A model generated the notes under the pieces. That model was given only the letters and a program-made list of their open reading frames with translations. It was not told the DNA's origin and ran no database searches. The position numbers and the translations under genes were made by a program. This document shows positions 11,674 to 23,039 of a DNA stretch of 64,000 bases, piece by piece; position 1 is the first letter of the stretch, and every line of letters starts with the position of its first letter. The DNA comes from Ulva prolifera (Eukaryota; Chlorophyta; Ulvophyceae; Ulvales; Ulvaceae), in assembly GCA_023078555.1 (NCBI GenBank), contig CM041203.1, positions 2,433,481 to 2,497,480 on the forward strand. The letters are read 5' to 3'.

Positions 11674-12399
11674 TAGAATTGGTCCAGAACGCTGAATAGG
11701 GTGCAAGTGTAGCAGGGGTAACACAAGCTGATCCAGTGAGAGATATGCAGTGTAACCTTTGAGTAGTGGAGGCTGCATCCTGTTCCACCGCATGTTAGCC
11801 CTGTGTACATGTCGTAAGCCCTCTCAGTTCAGGTGTGCGACTGAACTATCACGACTCTTGAGCCGCACCGCTGTCCTTAAAGTACAAGCATGTCCGCACA
11901 AAAAGGTCTGCGCGCACTGTAGCACAGTTACGGCATCATTTATCGCCTTGCAGACTGTACGCATGCACTAGCAGCTTGTACAGGCTATATGCACTCTGTT
12001 CTGACTGTATGAGCTCACCGCAGTGTCACACCCACTCAGGCAACGAGGGGCTCCATGCGGCATAGACCACACAGAAGCTTTGTCACACAGCAGAGCCGTC
12101 CAGCACCTCCACGGCTCACCACGGACCAGTGAGTACCCCACAGCATGGTGATGTCAAAAGCACGCTGGCGATGGACTGCGCACGCTGCCGCCTGCATCTG
12201 CATGGACGGTGCACGCTGACTGCTGCAGCTGCACTGGCGGTCCGACCGCCACAGTCAGGGAACCCGCACCTTGGCCTCAGCACGGCCGGCCTTGAGCAGA
12301 TAAGCGGACCAGCTGCAATACGTTGCTGCGGCGCTTCAGGTGAAACTTGGCAAGCGGGCTGGCACCTGTCTAAAAGTGATGGACACCACTGACACCGGA
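11674..12399. other. Spacer after the Pro-rich gene in unit 1 (repeated in units 2-4)
   Basis: No gene is supported. The junction around 11630-11645, where the Pro-rich coding tail changes to GGAGATGATGGTAGCCC, is specific to units 1-4. In the fifth copy and at the 58.7-kb locus a different sequence follows. This junction is therefore the likely breakpoint of the tandem duplication. Confidence 0.6.
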
Positions 12400-12859
12400 A
12401 AATTGGGCTAGCAACTAGGCTATCGCTCAATACCTGTCATTGCAGACCTCCGGCTTACCTGGAAGCAAAGCCTTGGACATATGACCGAAAGAGCGGAGGT
12501 GTTGCTGGCAGAAAGTGCAGGAGATGGCGATGCTGCAGTACGGAGACATTGTGACAGCGTACCTGCTTCACAAGTCTATGGAACATCCTGGTGGGCAGAC
12601 TGTGGATGAAATTGCTCTTCACAAGAGACGGTCGCTCCCAAGCTGTTTGAGGCAACAGTATGCACTCTGCGTTGTGTTCGTCAACGAGAAACAGCGCTGA
12701 AGCCAGAGCAATAGCTGAGCCAGTGCCAGCCATGACAGCAAAGGTCAACTCCAAGTGGTAGGAGTTATCTATGCCTTCAAAACACAATCGTCTGCCTCTG
12801 TGACGTGACAACTCTGTGTTTCTTACACTCGGGTACTTCGACAGCATTGGTAATTGCAA
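12400..12859 (-). pseudogene. Gene X relic, array copy 1
   Basis: Minus-strand sequence homologous to gene X at 44155-45007. It has VMAGTGSAIALASALFLVDEHNAE against IMAATG..ALVAVQRFVDDHSAE, and RMFHRLVKQ before a GTACGC donor at 12562. Acceptor TTCCAG at 12459 is followed by VSRRS, matching VCRSF of gene X. After the splice the frame is lost and stops follow (the block RGRAIAW is not readable), so this copy looks decayed. Function is unknown. Confidence 0.6.
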
Positions 12860-13974
12860 CGTATAAGCCGCTGCACTTCATCTGAGGAACAGGGACAGGC
12901 ACGCCTGCACGATTGGACTTTTACACCTCGGCTTTGACGCGACGCGCGTGGCGCCGGAGTCGGACGGAGGAATGCAGACACATGGCGACAGGAGGCACTC
13001 TCCTGGACGGAGCATGCCGGACCAGGTTGAAGGGTCTGAAGCGGGTGAAGCGCTGAAAACAGTTACACACTCCGCCCTGAAGATTTGCGCACTGAAGTCG
13101 TGCTCATCAGTGTAGTAAGGATGCAGCTAGCGTTGCACAATTGTGCCAAACGTGGCACCGATGCTCTGTTTTGCTCGTCAGATTCTTTTATTCTAAAATT
13201 TAATCTCTTCACATGTCTCTGAAGTAGTCGACGGCCACACGGCTGAAGCTGGACTGACCAGCTTGGTACAGCTTTGAGCATGGCCGAGTCAACGCCTATC
13301 GTTAGCTGAAGATGCCGCGCTGAAGGCGTGCTCATGTCTGACTATGTAAATTTCAGGAGGATACTGGGCTGTTAACACTGGAGATGGTCCAGGGAGGATG
13401 TCGGTAACACTGTGTGCGACTATCAACCCGCTGTACTTCTTGTTCTAGACAGCCTCTGCCAGCAACGAGTCAGGCGATCTGCTCTTGTCCTTTTGCTGAT
13501 CGTCACTCCTCTGACTTTTTCGGTCAGGCCAGAATTGTGTATGTGCCCCTGGATTCAGGACACTACACTACGTTGTCCGGTGGTACACTGAGCAGCACAT
13601 GTTGCCCTTTCCCGTTTGTGATATCACCGGAAAGTGCAAGTCAATGCAGACAGTAGGGCCATTGAGGTAGCATGTTGGAGATGTCCCCAGTAGATGGCTG
13701 TACAGGCTTTAAATGCTTGATGCCTGATGCTGTCCAGGTTGGCGTCATGGTGTCAATGCTGTGATTGGGGACTTGCAGCTGACACCGTGGTGCGGTCCAC
13801 ATCTTTCTCAGGAATCACAGGGATGCAGAGCAGCCAATGGTGCAGACTCAAGCAGTGCACATGGAAACGAATGTTGTACCGCTGCTGCCAGTCATGATTG
13901 TGTTGCACAGACATGTGTAGTTGAAGATGCAGCAGGTCGTGTCCGTCTTCATGATCATCTGGTGAAAACAGAAT
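12860..13974. other. Rest of unit 1 spacer
   Basis: A 90-codon minus-strand frame at 13063-13335 may be an upstream part of the gene X relic but cannot be matched to it. The right end, around 13800-13970, is distantly similar to the flank downstream of the collagen-like gene at 62160-62400. Nothing else is recognised. The same sequence fills the ends of units 2-4. Confidence 0.4.
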
Positions 13975-14037
13975 GTGATCATGCGGGAAGCATGGGCAGT
14001 GGCATTGTGTGTGTTAATTACAGCGGTGTACTACACA

Positions 14038-14963
14038 TCACAGATGCGGGAAGTGCTCAGCTATGGCCTCCTCGATCCTGGCATCAAAGACAGTGGGTCC
14101 CCCCTCGTAATCAACCTGGCCCTCCACACGAGCGGCCTTGTATCCTGCCCCAAACACTGGAATGCCTAGAATATCCCCAACTGGCAGTGGACCACTGGCA
14201 CAGGATCCGGCGGGGCTCCGAAACAGTGGCACTCCACAGATGCTGTCAATCTGCACACTGGCGCTGCTGCGGGGCGTGGAAGCGGACCCCTGAGACGTCA
14301 GCAGCGGCACACCACACAGCGTGGCCACCTGGATCTCACTCGACTGTGCACTGGCAGGGCTAGGCCAGGCCACCTTGGCATCATACACACCGCTGGCATC
14401 CACATCGCCTTTACCACCCTTCACCTCTTCGTTGCCCTCGTCACCCTCGTCACCCTTCACCCCTTCGTCGCCTTCGTCACCCCTCACCTCTTCGTTGCCC
14501 TCGCCTCCCTCGTCACCCCTCGCCCCTTCGATGCCCTCGTCACCCCTCACCCCTTCGTTGCCCTCGTCACCCTCGTCACCCCTCGCCCCTTCGCTGCCCT
14601 CGCCGCCCTCGCTGCCCTCGTCACCGTTCAGCCCTTCGTCGCCCTCGTGACCCTTCACCTCCGTGTCGCCCTCGTCACCGTCGTAGCGAGCGCCCTGACG
14701 TACGTCACCCTCGTTGCCCTCGCCTTCCTTGACTCCCTTGGCGATGAGCTGCAGCGAACCGAGCTGGGTAGCAGCATGGAGGACGGTGGCCACCAGCAGA
14801 AGATCGTCGTGGTTGCGCTTGCCCTCGATGTCGGCTGCAGTCTTTACTGGGGCCATGGCGGTCATGTGGATGGGCATCGGGCCTGTTGCGTAGATCCTGC
14901 ACACGAGCTAGGCTGTCACGACATGGGGCATGAGGCCAAAGCGGCATCGACCTGAGCGAACAT
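14038..14963 (-). CDS. Collagen-like protein with C-terminal ICGVPLF domain, array copy 2, 293 aa
   Basis: The proposed start is ATGTTCGCTCAG at 14963, then a 44-nt intron (14951-14908, GTCGAT...CCTAG) and a single long exon to TGA at 14038. This gives MFAQLVCRIYATGPM. Residues ~10-60: a charged, possibly helical N-terminal region. Residues ~60-165: Gly-X-Y triplets rich in Asp, Glu and Lys with no proline (GDEGDEGNEGVRG), interrupted in places (NEEVRG, NEEVKG). Residues ~170-290: a C-terminal domain with VATLCGVPLL and QIDSICGVPLF repeats, then GDILGIPVFGAGYKAARVEG and a VFDARIEEAIAEHFPHL end. No signal peptide is seen. It is probably a trimeric collagen-type rod (family knowledge of Gly-X-Y repeats). 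Location and role are unknown. If the tiny intron is not real, translation would start at an internal ATG ~10 residues on. Confidence 0.75.
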
Positions 14964-15911
14964 CGTGTGTCATGTCGACAACATGGACGGGGGCGTACAT
15001 AGCCATGGCGCTGTCGATCGAACGGGAAGTAGGACTTTGGAGTATTGGAATGTTTTTCTTGAGCCGAAATTAGAATCTTAATTAGAATATGTTTGTTGCA
15101 GCAAGTCGACAGCAAGGGCGGCCCACGAACCTTGCGCATGCTTTTATACTGTCGGGCACCCGGGCTAGGTAGCAACATCCGCAGACTGTGAGCCAGCTGG
15201 TGGCTGCAGTGCGTACTGCGTGCCACGGCTGGGCAATCTGGCACCACAACCGTATGACGCATTCCACGTCGTTCTCACTGAGTGCCTGATGATCAACCTC
15301 GATGTGTCGACATAGACCTGAACCGTCGTGGTTACTATCATGGTATGCATGTGCGCTGTGCGTCACAACTTGTGACGGCCTGCAAACGAAGCATATACGC
15401 ATATGCGTGGCGAGCTGTAGCCCGGCAAATTCTCGAGATTGCGTAGTTTGCCGCAGGCACGGTGATGCACAAGCGCAAATCCTTCTGTACCTGTGGCAAT
15501 GTGCGCCTGCCGCAACCCTATATATTTCCTATGCCATGGACGTCTAGAGATCTCCGAACTTGGATTCCCACCAGCGTTCCCACATCCGCACGCTAGCTTC
15601 AGAATCTTTTATCAGCACCAATTTCTGCTGCCTTCCACCAAGCAGACTTGCATCGATAGTTTTCTAGAGCATCGTTGACATTTAACAAGCATCAGCCGTC
15701 GCTATAACATGTGCGCCTTTCTCACTACAGTGCCGGACGCAGCGCTAGTGCTAGCTTGCACATTCGGCATGACACATGATGTCACGGTTTCTTGACGAAC
15801 TCTATTTGCATCGACATACTCACTTCTCACGTTCATGGATCGCGTCTAACGTGATTGGCACTAGGCCAGCTGATCTCACGTGCGCCTCGCTTGTTCAGGT
15901 CGATCTGCACG
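14964..15911. promoter_or_regulatory. Bidirectional promoter region between collagen-like and Pro-rich genes
   Basis: For the collagen-like gene (minus) there is TATAAAAG at 15148-15141, about 180 nt before the proposed ATG, and the motif GTCGACACATCGAGGT-like at 15312-15295. Both have counterparts upstream of the collagen-like gene at 60.8 kb (TATATAAG at 60643, GTCGACACATCGAGGT near 60507). The CATCGAGGT motif also occurs near 47995 upstream of the broken copy. For the Pro-rich gene (plus) there is CTATATATTT at 15518-15527. Conservation at diverged loci supports the collagen-side elements; the Pro-rich-side element is a guess from sequence alone. Confidence 0.55.
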
Positions 15912-16763
15912 ATGGTTGACGTCAGCCGACCCCCAAAGTACCTGCCGGCAGACGAGACGAACTTCCTGCTCCGTGCAGCCGGCAAAGCCCTGCGCTGCAG
16001 CGAGGACGTGTTGGCACATCATGATCAGGGCCATGCCTCAGCTGGCTCAACAAGCCCCGATTCGGATGCAAGCACCACGGCCAAAGATGGCGAACATCTA
16101 GAGCAAGTGCATGCAACGCCCGTGGTGCGCCGTGGGCGCCGTCGTGGCTGCCGGGGGCGAGGCCGTGGCCGTGGCCGGGGCCGTGTCGCTGCTGGAGCCT
16201 CAGGCTCTGAAGAAGAATTAGCCACAATATCCAAGCACGAGACGCCTTCCCCACAGAAGCCTGAGTATATCCCCCGCCCCCCTTCCGCACCACCACCGCC
16301 AGCGCCGGCTGCCGCGTCACAGACCCCCCCCGGAGCTCGGCCCTCAGGGCTCAGACCGCACCCCCCCTCCACACCTCCCCCGCCAATGACTGCCGCCGAA
16401 CGCCGACGCCCTCCTCCCCCGACGGCTGCTGCTCAACACGCATACATGCTGCCACCTGCTCCCGGGCCATGCTACTTGTGGAGAGCCCAAGACGGATGCG
16501 TGTACGCGGCTGTCCCCGTCAACCCCCCTGGCGCTCTGCCCCGCATGCAGCGCCGTGGGCTGCCCACGCTGCCGACGATGCTCACTCTCATGAACCCTCA
16601 GTGGCACGGGACACCACCACCGCCGCCGCGAAAGCCTTCGCAACAGCCGCAGGCAGTCCGCAGAGGCCTCAAGATCCACCGCATGCAGGGGTGCATGCCA
16701 CCGCCGAGCCACACAGCAACGCCAGGGACCGGAGATGATGGTAGCCCAGCCGTAGTGTGCTAG
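15912..16763 (+). CDS. Arg/Gly- and Pro-rich protein, array copy 2
   Basis: The 283-residue product is identical to copy 1 as far as I can read. The nearby T-to-C change at 16279 is silent in this frame. Confidence 0.6.
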   Translation: MVDVSRPPKYLPADETNFLLRAAGKALRCSEDVLAHHDQGHASAGSTSPDSDASTTAKDGEHLEQVHATPVVRRGRRRGCRGRGRGRGRGRVAAGASGSEEELATISKHETPSPQKPEYIPRPPSAPPPPAPAAASQTPPGARPSGLRPHPPSTPPPPMTAAERRRPPPPTAAAQHAYMLPPAPGPCYLWRAQDGCVYAAVPVNPPGALPRMQRRGLPTLPTMLTLMNPQWHGTPPPPPRKPSQQPQAVRRGLKIHRMQGCMPPPSHTATPGTGDDGSPAVVC

Positions 16764-17489
16764 TAGAATTGGTCCAGAACGCTGAATAGGGTGCAAGTGT
16801 AGCAGGGGTAACACAAGCTGATCCAGTGAGAGATATGCAGTGTAACCTTTGAGTAGTGGAGGCTGCATCCTGTTCCACCGCATGTTAGCCCTGTGTACAT
16901 GTCGTAAGCCCTCTCAGTTCAGGTGTGCGACTGAACTATCACGACTCTTGAGCCGCACCGCTGTCCTTAAAGTACAAGCATGTCCGCACAAAAAGGTCTG
17001 CGCGCACTGTAGCACAGTTACGGCATCATTTATCGCCTTGCAGACTGTACGCATGCACTAGCAGCTTGTACAGGCTATATGCACTCTGTTCTGACTGTAT
17101 GAGCTCACCGCAGTGTCACACCCACTCAGGCAACGAGGGGCTCCATGCGGCATAGACCACACAGAAGCTTTGTCACACAGCAGAGCCGTCCAGCACCTCC
17201 ACGGCTCACCACGGACCAGTGAGTACCCCACAGCATGGTGATGTCAAAAGCACGCTGGCGATGGACTGCGCACGCTGCCGCCTGCATCTGCATGGACGGT
17301 GCACGCTGACTGCTGCAGCTGCACTGGCGGTCCGACCGCCACAGTCAGGGAACCCGCACCTTGGCCTCAGCACGGCCGGCCTTGAGCAGATAAGCGGACC
17401 AGCTGCAATACGTTGCTGCGGCGCTTCAGGTGAAACTTGGCAAGCGGGCTGGCACCTGTCTAAAAGTGATGGACACCACTGACACCGGA

Positions 17490-17949
17490 AAATTGGGCTA
17501 GCAACTAGGCTATCGCTCAATACCTGTCATTGCAGACCTCCGGCTTACCTGGAAGCAAAGCCTTGGACATATGACCGAAAGAGCGGAGGTGTTGCTGGCA
17601 GAAAGTGCAGGAGATGGCGATGCTGCAGTACGGAGACATTGTGACAGCGTACCTGCTTCACAAGTCTATGGAACATCCTGGTGGGCAGACTGTGGATGAA
17701 ATTGCTCTTCACAAGAGACGGTCGCTCCCAAGCTGTTTGAGGCAACAGTATGCACTCTGCGTTGTGTTCGTCAACGAGAAACAGCGCTGAAGCCAGAGCA
17801 ATAGCTGAGCCAGTGCCAGCCATGACAGCAAAGGTCAACTCCAAGTGGTAGGAGTTATCTATGCCTTCAAAACACAATCGTCTGCCTCTGTGACGTGACA
17901 ACTCTGTGTTTCTTACACTCGGGTACTTCGACAGCATTGGTAATTGCAA
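17490..17949 (-). pseudogene. Gene X relic, array copy 2
   Basis: Same sequence as the copy 1 relic at 12400-12859, with the same retained donor and acceptor and the same loss of frame after the splice. Confidence 0.6.
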
Positions 17950-19127
17950 CGTATAAGCCGCTGCACTTCATCTGAGGAACAGGGACAGGCACGCCTGCAC
18001 GATTGGACTTTTACACCTCGGCTTTGACGCGACGCGCGTGGCGCCGGAGTCGGACGGAGGAATGCAGACACATGGCGACAGGAGGCACTCTCCTGGACGG
18101 AGCATGCCGGACCAGGTTGAAGGGTCTGAAGCGGGTGAAGCGCTGAAAACAGTTACACACTCCGCCCTGAAGATTTGCGCACTGAAGTCGTGCTCATCAG
18201 TGTAGTAAGGATGCAGCTAGCGTTGCACAATTGTGCCAAACGTGGCACCGATGCTCTGTTTTGCTCGTCAGATTCTTTTATTCTAAAATTTAATCTCTTC
18301 ACATGTCTCTGAAGTAGTCGACGGCCACACGGCTGAAGCTGGACTGACCAGCTTGGTACAGCTTTGAGCATGGCCGAGTCAACGCCTATCGTTAGCTGAA
18401 GATGCCGCGCTGAAGGCGTGCTCATGTCTGACTATGTAAATTTCAGGAGGATACTGGGCTGTTAACACTGGAGATGGTCCAGGGAGGATGTCGGTAACAC
18501 TGTGTGCGACTATCAACCCGCTGTACTTCTTGTTCTAGACAGCCTCTGCCAGCAACGAGTCAGGCGATCTGCTCTTGTCCTTTTGCTGATCGTCACTCCT
18601 CTGACTTTTTCGGTCAGGCCAGAATTGTGTATGTGCCCCTGGATTCAGGACACTACACTACGTTGTCCGGTGGTACACTGAGCAGCACATGTTGCCCTTT
18701 CCCGTTTGTGATATCACCGGAAAGTGCAAGTCAATGCAGACAGTAGGGCCATTGAGGTAGCATGTTGGAGATGTCCCCAGTAGATGGCTGTACAGGCTTT
18801 AAATGCTTGATGCCTGATGCTGTCCAGGTTGGCGTCATGGTGTCAATGCTGTGATTGGGGACTTGCAGCTGACACCGTGGTGCGGTCCACATCTTTCTCA
18901 GGAATCACAGGGATGCAGAGCAGCCAATGGTGCAGACTCAAGCAGTGCACATGGAAACGAATGTTGTACCGCTGCTGCCAGTCATGATTGTGTTGCACAG
19001 ACATGTGTAGTTGAAGATGCAGCAGGTCGTGTCCGTCTTCATGATCATCTGGTGAAAACAGAATGTGATCATGCGGGAAGCATGGGCAGTGGCATTGTGT
19101 GTGTTAATTACAGCGGTGTACTACACA

Positions 19128-20053
19128 TCACAGATGCGGGAAGTGCTCAGCTATGGCCTCCTCGATCCTGGCATCAAAGACAGTGGGTCCCCCCTCGTAA
19201 TCAACCTGGCCCTCCACACGAGCGGCCTTGTATCCTGCCCCAAACACTGGAATGCCTAGAATATCCCCAACTGGCAGTGGACCACTGGCACAGGATCCGG
19301 CGGGGCTCCGAAACAGTGGCACTCCACAGATGCTGTCAATCTGCACACTGGCGCTGCTGCGGGGCGTGGAAGCGGACCCCTGAGACGTCAGCAGCGGCAC
19401 ACCACACAGCGTGGCCACCTGGATCTCACTCGACTGTGCACTGGCAGGGCTAGGCCAGGCCACCTTGGCATCATACACACCGCTGGCATCCACATCGCCT
19501 TTACCACCCTTCACCTCTTCGTTGCCCTCGTCACCCTCGTCACCCTTCACCCCTTCGTCGCCTTCGTCACCCCTCACCTCTTCGTTGCCCTCGCCTCCCT
19601 CGTCACCCCTCGCCCCTTCGATGCCCTCGTCACCCCTCACCCCTTCGTTGCCCTCGTCACCCTCGTCACCCCTCGCCCCTTCGCTGCCCTCGCCGCCCTC
19701 GCTGCCCTCGTCACCGTTCAGCCCTTCGTCGCCCTCGTGACCCTTCACCTCCGTGTCGCCCTCGTCACCGTCGTAGCGAGCGCCCTGACGTACGTCACCC
19801 TCGTTGCCCTCGCCTTCCTTGACTCCCTTGGCGATGAGCTGCAGCGAACCGAGCTGGGTAGCAGCATGGAGGACGGTGGCCACCAGCAGAAGATCGTCGT
19901 GGTTGCGCTTGCCCTCGATGTCGGCTGCAGTCTTTACTGGGGCCATGGCGGTCATGTGGATGGGCATCGGGCCTGTTGCGTAGATCCTGCACACGAGCTA
20001 GGCTGTCACGACATGGGGCATGAGGCCAAAGCGGCATCGACCTGAGCGAACAT
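19128..20053 (-). CDS. Collagen-like protein, array copy 3
   Basis: Identical in translation to copy 2, with proposed ATG at 20053, 44-nt intron at 20041-19998 and TGA at 19128. Confidence 0.75.
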
Positions 20054-21001
20054 CGTGTGTCATGTCGACAACATGGACGGGGGCGTACATAGCCATGGCG
20101 CTGTCGATCGAACGGGAAGTAGGACTTTGGAGTATTGGAATGTTTTTCTTGAGCCGAAATTAGAATCTTAATTAGAATATGTTTGTTGCAGCAAGTCGAC
20201 AGCAAGGGCGGCCCACGAACCTTGCGCATGCTTTTATACTGTCGGGCACCCGGGCTAGGTAGCAACATCCGCAGACTGTGAGCCAGCTGGTGGCTGCAGT
20301 GCGTACTGCGTGCCACGGCTGGGCAATCTGGCACCACAACCGTATGACGCATTCCACGTCGTTCTCACTGAGTGCCTGATGATCAACCTCGATGTGTCGA
20401 CATAGACCTGAACCGTCGTGGTTACTATCATGGTATGCATGTGCGCTGTGCGTCACAACTTGTGACGGCCTGCAAACGAAGCATATACGCATATGCGTGG
20501 CGAGCTGTAGCCCGGCAAATTCTCGAGATTGCGTAGTTTGCCGCAGGCACGGTGATGCACAAGCGCAAATCCTTCTGTACCTGTGGCAATGTGCGCCTGC
20601 CGCAACCCTATATATTTCCTATGCCATGGACGTCTAGAGATCTCCGAACTTGGATTCCCACCAGCGTTCCCACATCCGCACGCTAGCTTCAGAATCTTTT
20701 ATCAGCACCAATTTCTGCTGCCTTCCACCAAGCAGACTTGCATCGATAGTTTTCTAGAGCATCGTTGACATTTAACAAGCATCAGCCGTCGCTATAACAT
20801 GTGCGCCTTTCTCACTACAGTGCCGGACGCAGCGCTAGTGCTAGCTTGCACATTCGGCATGACACATGATGTCACGGTTTCTTGACGAACTCTATTTGCA
20901 TCGACATACTCACTTCTCACGTTCATGGATCGCGTCTAACGTGATTGGCACTAGGCCAGCTGATCTCACGTGCGCCTCGCTTGTTCAGGTCGATCTGCAC
21001 G

Positions 21002-21853
21002 ATGGTTGACGTCAGCCGACCCCCAAAGTACCTGCCGGCAGACGAGACGAACTTCCTGCTCCGTGCAGCCGGCAAAGCCCTGCGCTGCAGCGAGGACGTG
21101 TTGGCACATCATGATCAGGGCCATGCCTCAGCTGGCTCAACAAGCCCCGATTCGGATGCAAGCACCACGGCCAAAGATGGCGAACATCTAGAGCAAGTGC
21201 ATGCAACGCCCGTGGTGCGCCGTGGGCGCCGTCGTGGCTGCCGGGGGCGAGGCCGTGGCCGTGGCCGGGGCCGTGTCGCTGCTGGAGCCTCAGGCTCTGA
21301 AGAAGAATTAGCCACAATATCCAAGCACGAGACGCCTTCCCCACAGAAGCCTGAGTATATCCCCCGCCCTCCTTCCGCACCACCACCGCCAGCGCCGGCT
21401 GCCGCGTCACAGACCCCCCCCGGAGCTCGGCCCTCAGGGCTCAGACCGCACCCCCCCTCCACACCTCCCCCGCCAATGACTGCCGCCGAACGCCGACGCC
21501 CTCCTCCCCCGACGGCTGCTGCTCAACACGCATACATGCTGCCACCTGCTCCCGGGCCATGCTACTTGTGGAGAGCCCAAGACGGATGCGTGTACGCGGC
21601 TGTCCCCGTCAACCCCCCTGGCGCTCTGCCCCGCATGCAGCGCCGTGGGCTGCCCACGCTGCCGACGATGCTCACTCTCATGAACCCTCAGTGGCACGGG
21701 ACACCACCACCGCCGCCGCGAAAGCCTTCGCAACAGCCGCAGGCAGTCCGCAGAGGCCTCAAGATCCACCGCATGCAGGGGTGCATGCCACCGCCGAGCC
21801 ACACAGCAACGCCAGGGACCGGAGATGATGGTAGCCCAGCCGTAGTGTGCTAG
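21002..21853 (+). CDS. Arg/Gly- and Pro-rich protein, array copy 3
   Basis: Product identical to copies 1 and 2. Divergent from the collagen-like gene ending at 20053. Confidence 0.6.
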   Translation: MVDVSRPPKYLPADETNFLLRAAGKALRCSEDVLAHHDQGHASAGSTSPDSDASTTAKDGEHLEQVHATPVVRRGRRRGCRGRGRGRGRGRVAAGASGSEEELATISKHETPSPQKPEYIPRPPSAPPPPAPAAASQTPPGARPSGLRPHPPSTPPPPMTAAERRRPPPPTAAAQHAYMLPPAPGPCYLWRAQDGCVYAAVPVNPPGALPRMQRRGLPTLPTMLTLMNPQWHGTPPPPPRKPSQQPQAVRRGLKIHRMQGCMPPPSHTATPGTGDDGSPAVVC

Positions 21854-22579
21854 TAGAATTGGTCCAGAACGCTGAATAGGGTGCAAGTGTAGCAGGGGTA
21901 ACACAAGCTGATCCAGTGAGAGATATGCAGTGTAACCTTTGAGTAGTGGAGGCTGCATCCTGTTCCACCGCATGTTAGCCCTGTGTACATGTCGTAAGCC
22001 CTCTCAGTTCAGGTGTGCGACTGAACTATCACGACTCTTGAGCCGCACCGCTGTCCTTAAAGTACAAGCATGTCCGCACAAAAAGGTCTGCGCGCACTGT
22101 AGCACAGTTACGGCATCATTTATCGCCTTGCAGACTGTACGCATGCACTAGCAGCTTGTACAGGCTATATGCACTCTGTTCTGACTGTATGAGCTCACCG
22201 CAGTGTCACACCCACTCAGGCAACGAGGGGCTCCATGCGGCATAGACCACACAGAAGCTTTGTCACACAGCAGAGCCGTCCAGCACCTCCACGGCTCACC
22301 ACGGACCAGTGAGTACCCCACAGCATGGTGATGTCAAAAGCACGCTGGCGATGGACTGCGCACGCTGCCGCCTGCATCTGCATGGACGGTGCACGCTGAC
22401 TGCTGCAGCTGCACTGGCGGTCCGACCGCCACAGTCAGGGAACCCGCACCTTGGCCTCAGCACGGCCGGCCTTGAGCAGATAAGCGGACCAGCTGCAATA
22501 CGTTGCTGCGGCGCTTCAGGTGAAACTTGGCAAGCGGGCTGGCACCTGTCTAAAAGTGATGGACACCACTGACACCGGA

Positions 22580-23039
22580 AAATTGGGCTAGCAACTAGGC
22601 TATCGCTCAATACCTGTCATTGCAGACCTCCGGCTTACCTGGAAGCAAAGCCTTGGACATATGACCGAAAGAGCGGAGGTGTTGCTGGCAGAAAGTGCAG
22701 GAGATGGCGATGCTGCAGTACGGAGACATTGTGACAGCGTACCTGCTTCACAAGTCTATGGAACATCCTGGTGGGCAGACTGTGGATGAAATTGCTCTTC
22801 ACAAGAGACGGTCGCTCCCAAGCTGTTTGAGGCAACAGTATGCACTCTGCGTTGTGTTCGTCAACGAGAAACAGCGCTGAAGCCAGAGCAATAGCTGAGC
22901 CAGTGCCAGCCATGACAGCAAAGGTCAACTCCAAGTGGTAGGAGTTATCTATGCCTTCAAAACACAATCGTCTGCCTCTGTGACGTGACAACTCTGTGTT
23001 TCTTACACTCGGGTACTTCGACAGCATTGGTAATTGCAA
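22580..23039 (-). pseudogene. Gene X relic, array copy 3
   Basis: Identical to the other array relics. The breaks are shared by all four copies, so they arose before the array expanded. Confidence 0.6.

Larger units (their letters stand above)
8810..13974. repeat. Tandem array unit, copy 1 (5,165 bp)
   Basis: First of 4.5 tandem units running to 31994. It differs from the 5,090-bp consensus by a 75-bp insertion at 9596-9687 and by several substitutions in its first ~180 bp (for example GTTAGTTA for GTTAATTA near 8860). Contents from left to right: collagen-like gene (minus), shared promoter region, Arg/Gly- and Pro-rich gene (plus), gene X relic (minus), and about 1.1 kb with no recognised gene. 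Confidence 0.97.
13975..19064. repeat. Tandem array unit, copy 2 (5,090 bp)
   Basis: Consensus-length unit without the 75-bp insertion. Compared with copies 3 and 4, the only substitution I noticed is CCCGCCCC for CCCGCCCT near 16279, shared with copy 5. Layout is as in copy 1. Confidence 0.97.

Noticed and set aside
14321-14650. Long plus-strand Ser/Pro open frames (SSPSSPFTPSSPSSPL type) opposite every collagen-like gene
   Set aside because: They are the antisense of the GACGAGGGC-type repeats that encode Gly-Asp-Glu. The collagen frame has flanking conserved domains and a promoter; the antisense frame has neither.
14400-14720. CRISPR array or minisatellite only
   Set aside because: The short repeats here keep a reading frame with glycine at every third residue and have no unique spacers of constant length.
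15082-15402. Minus-strand 106-codon frame in the promoter region of each unit
   Set aside because: It overlaps the TATA and CATCGAGGT elements, and at the second locus the same region keeps the promoter motifs but not the frame.
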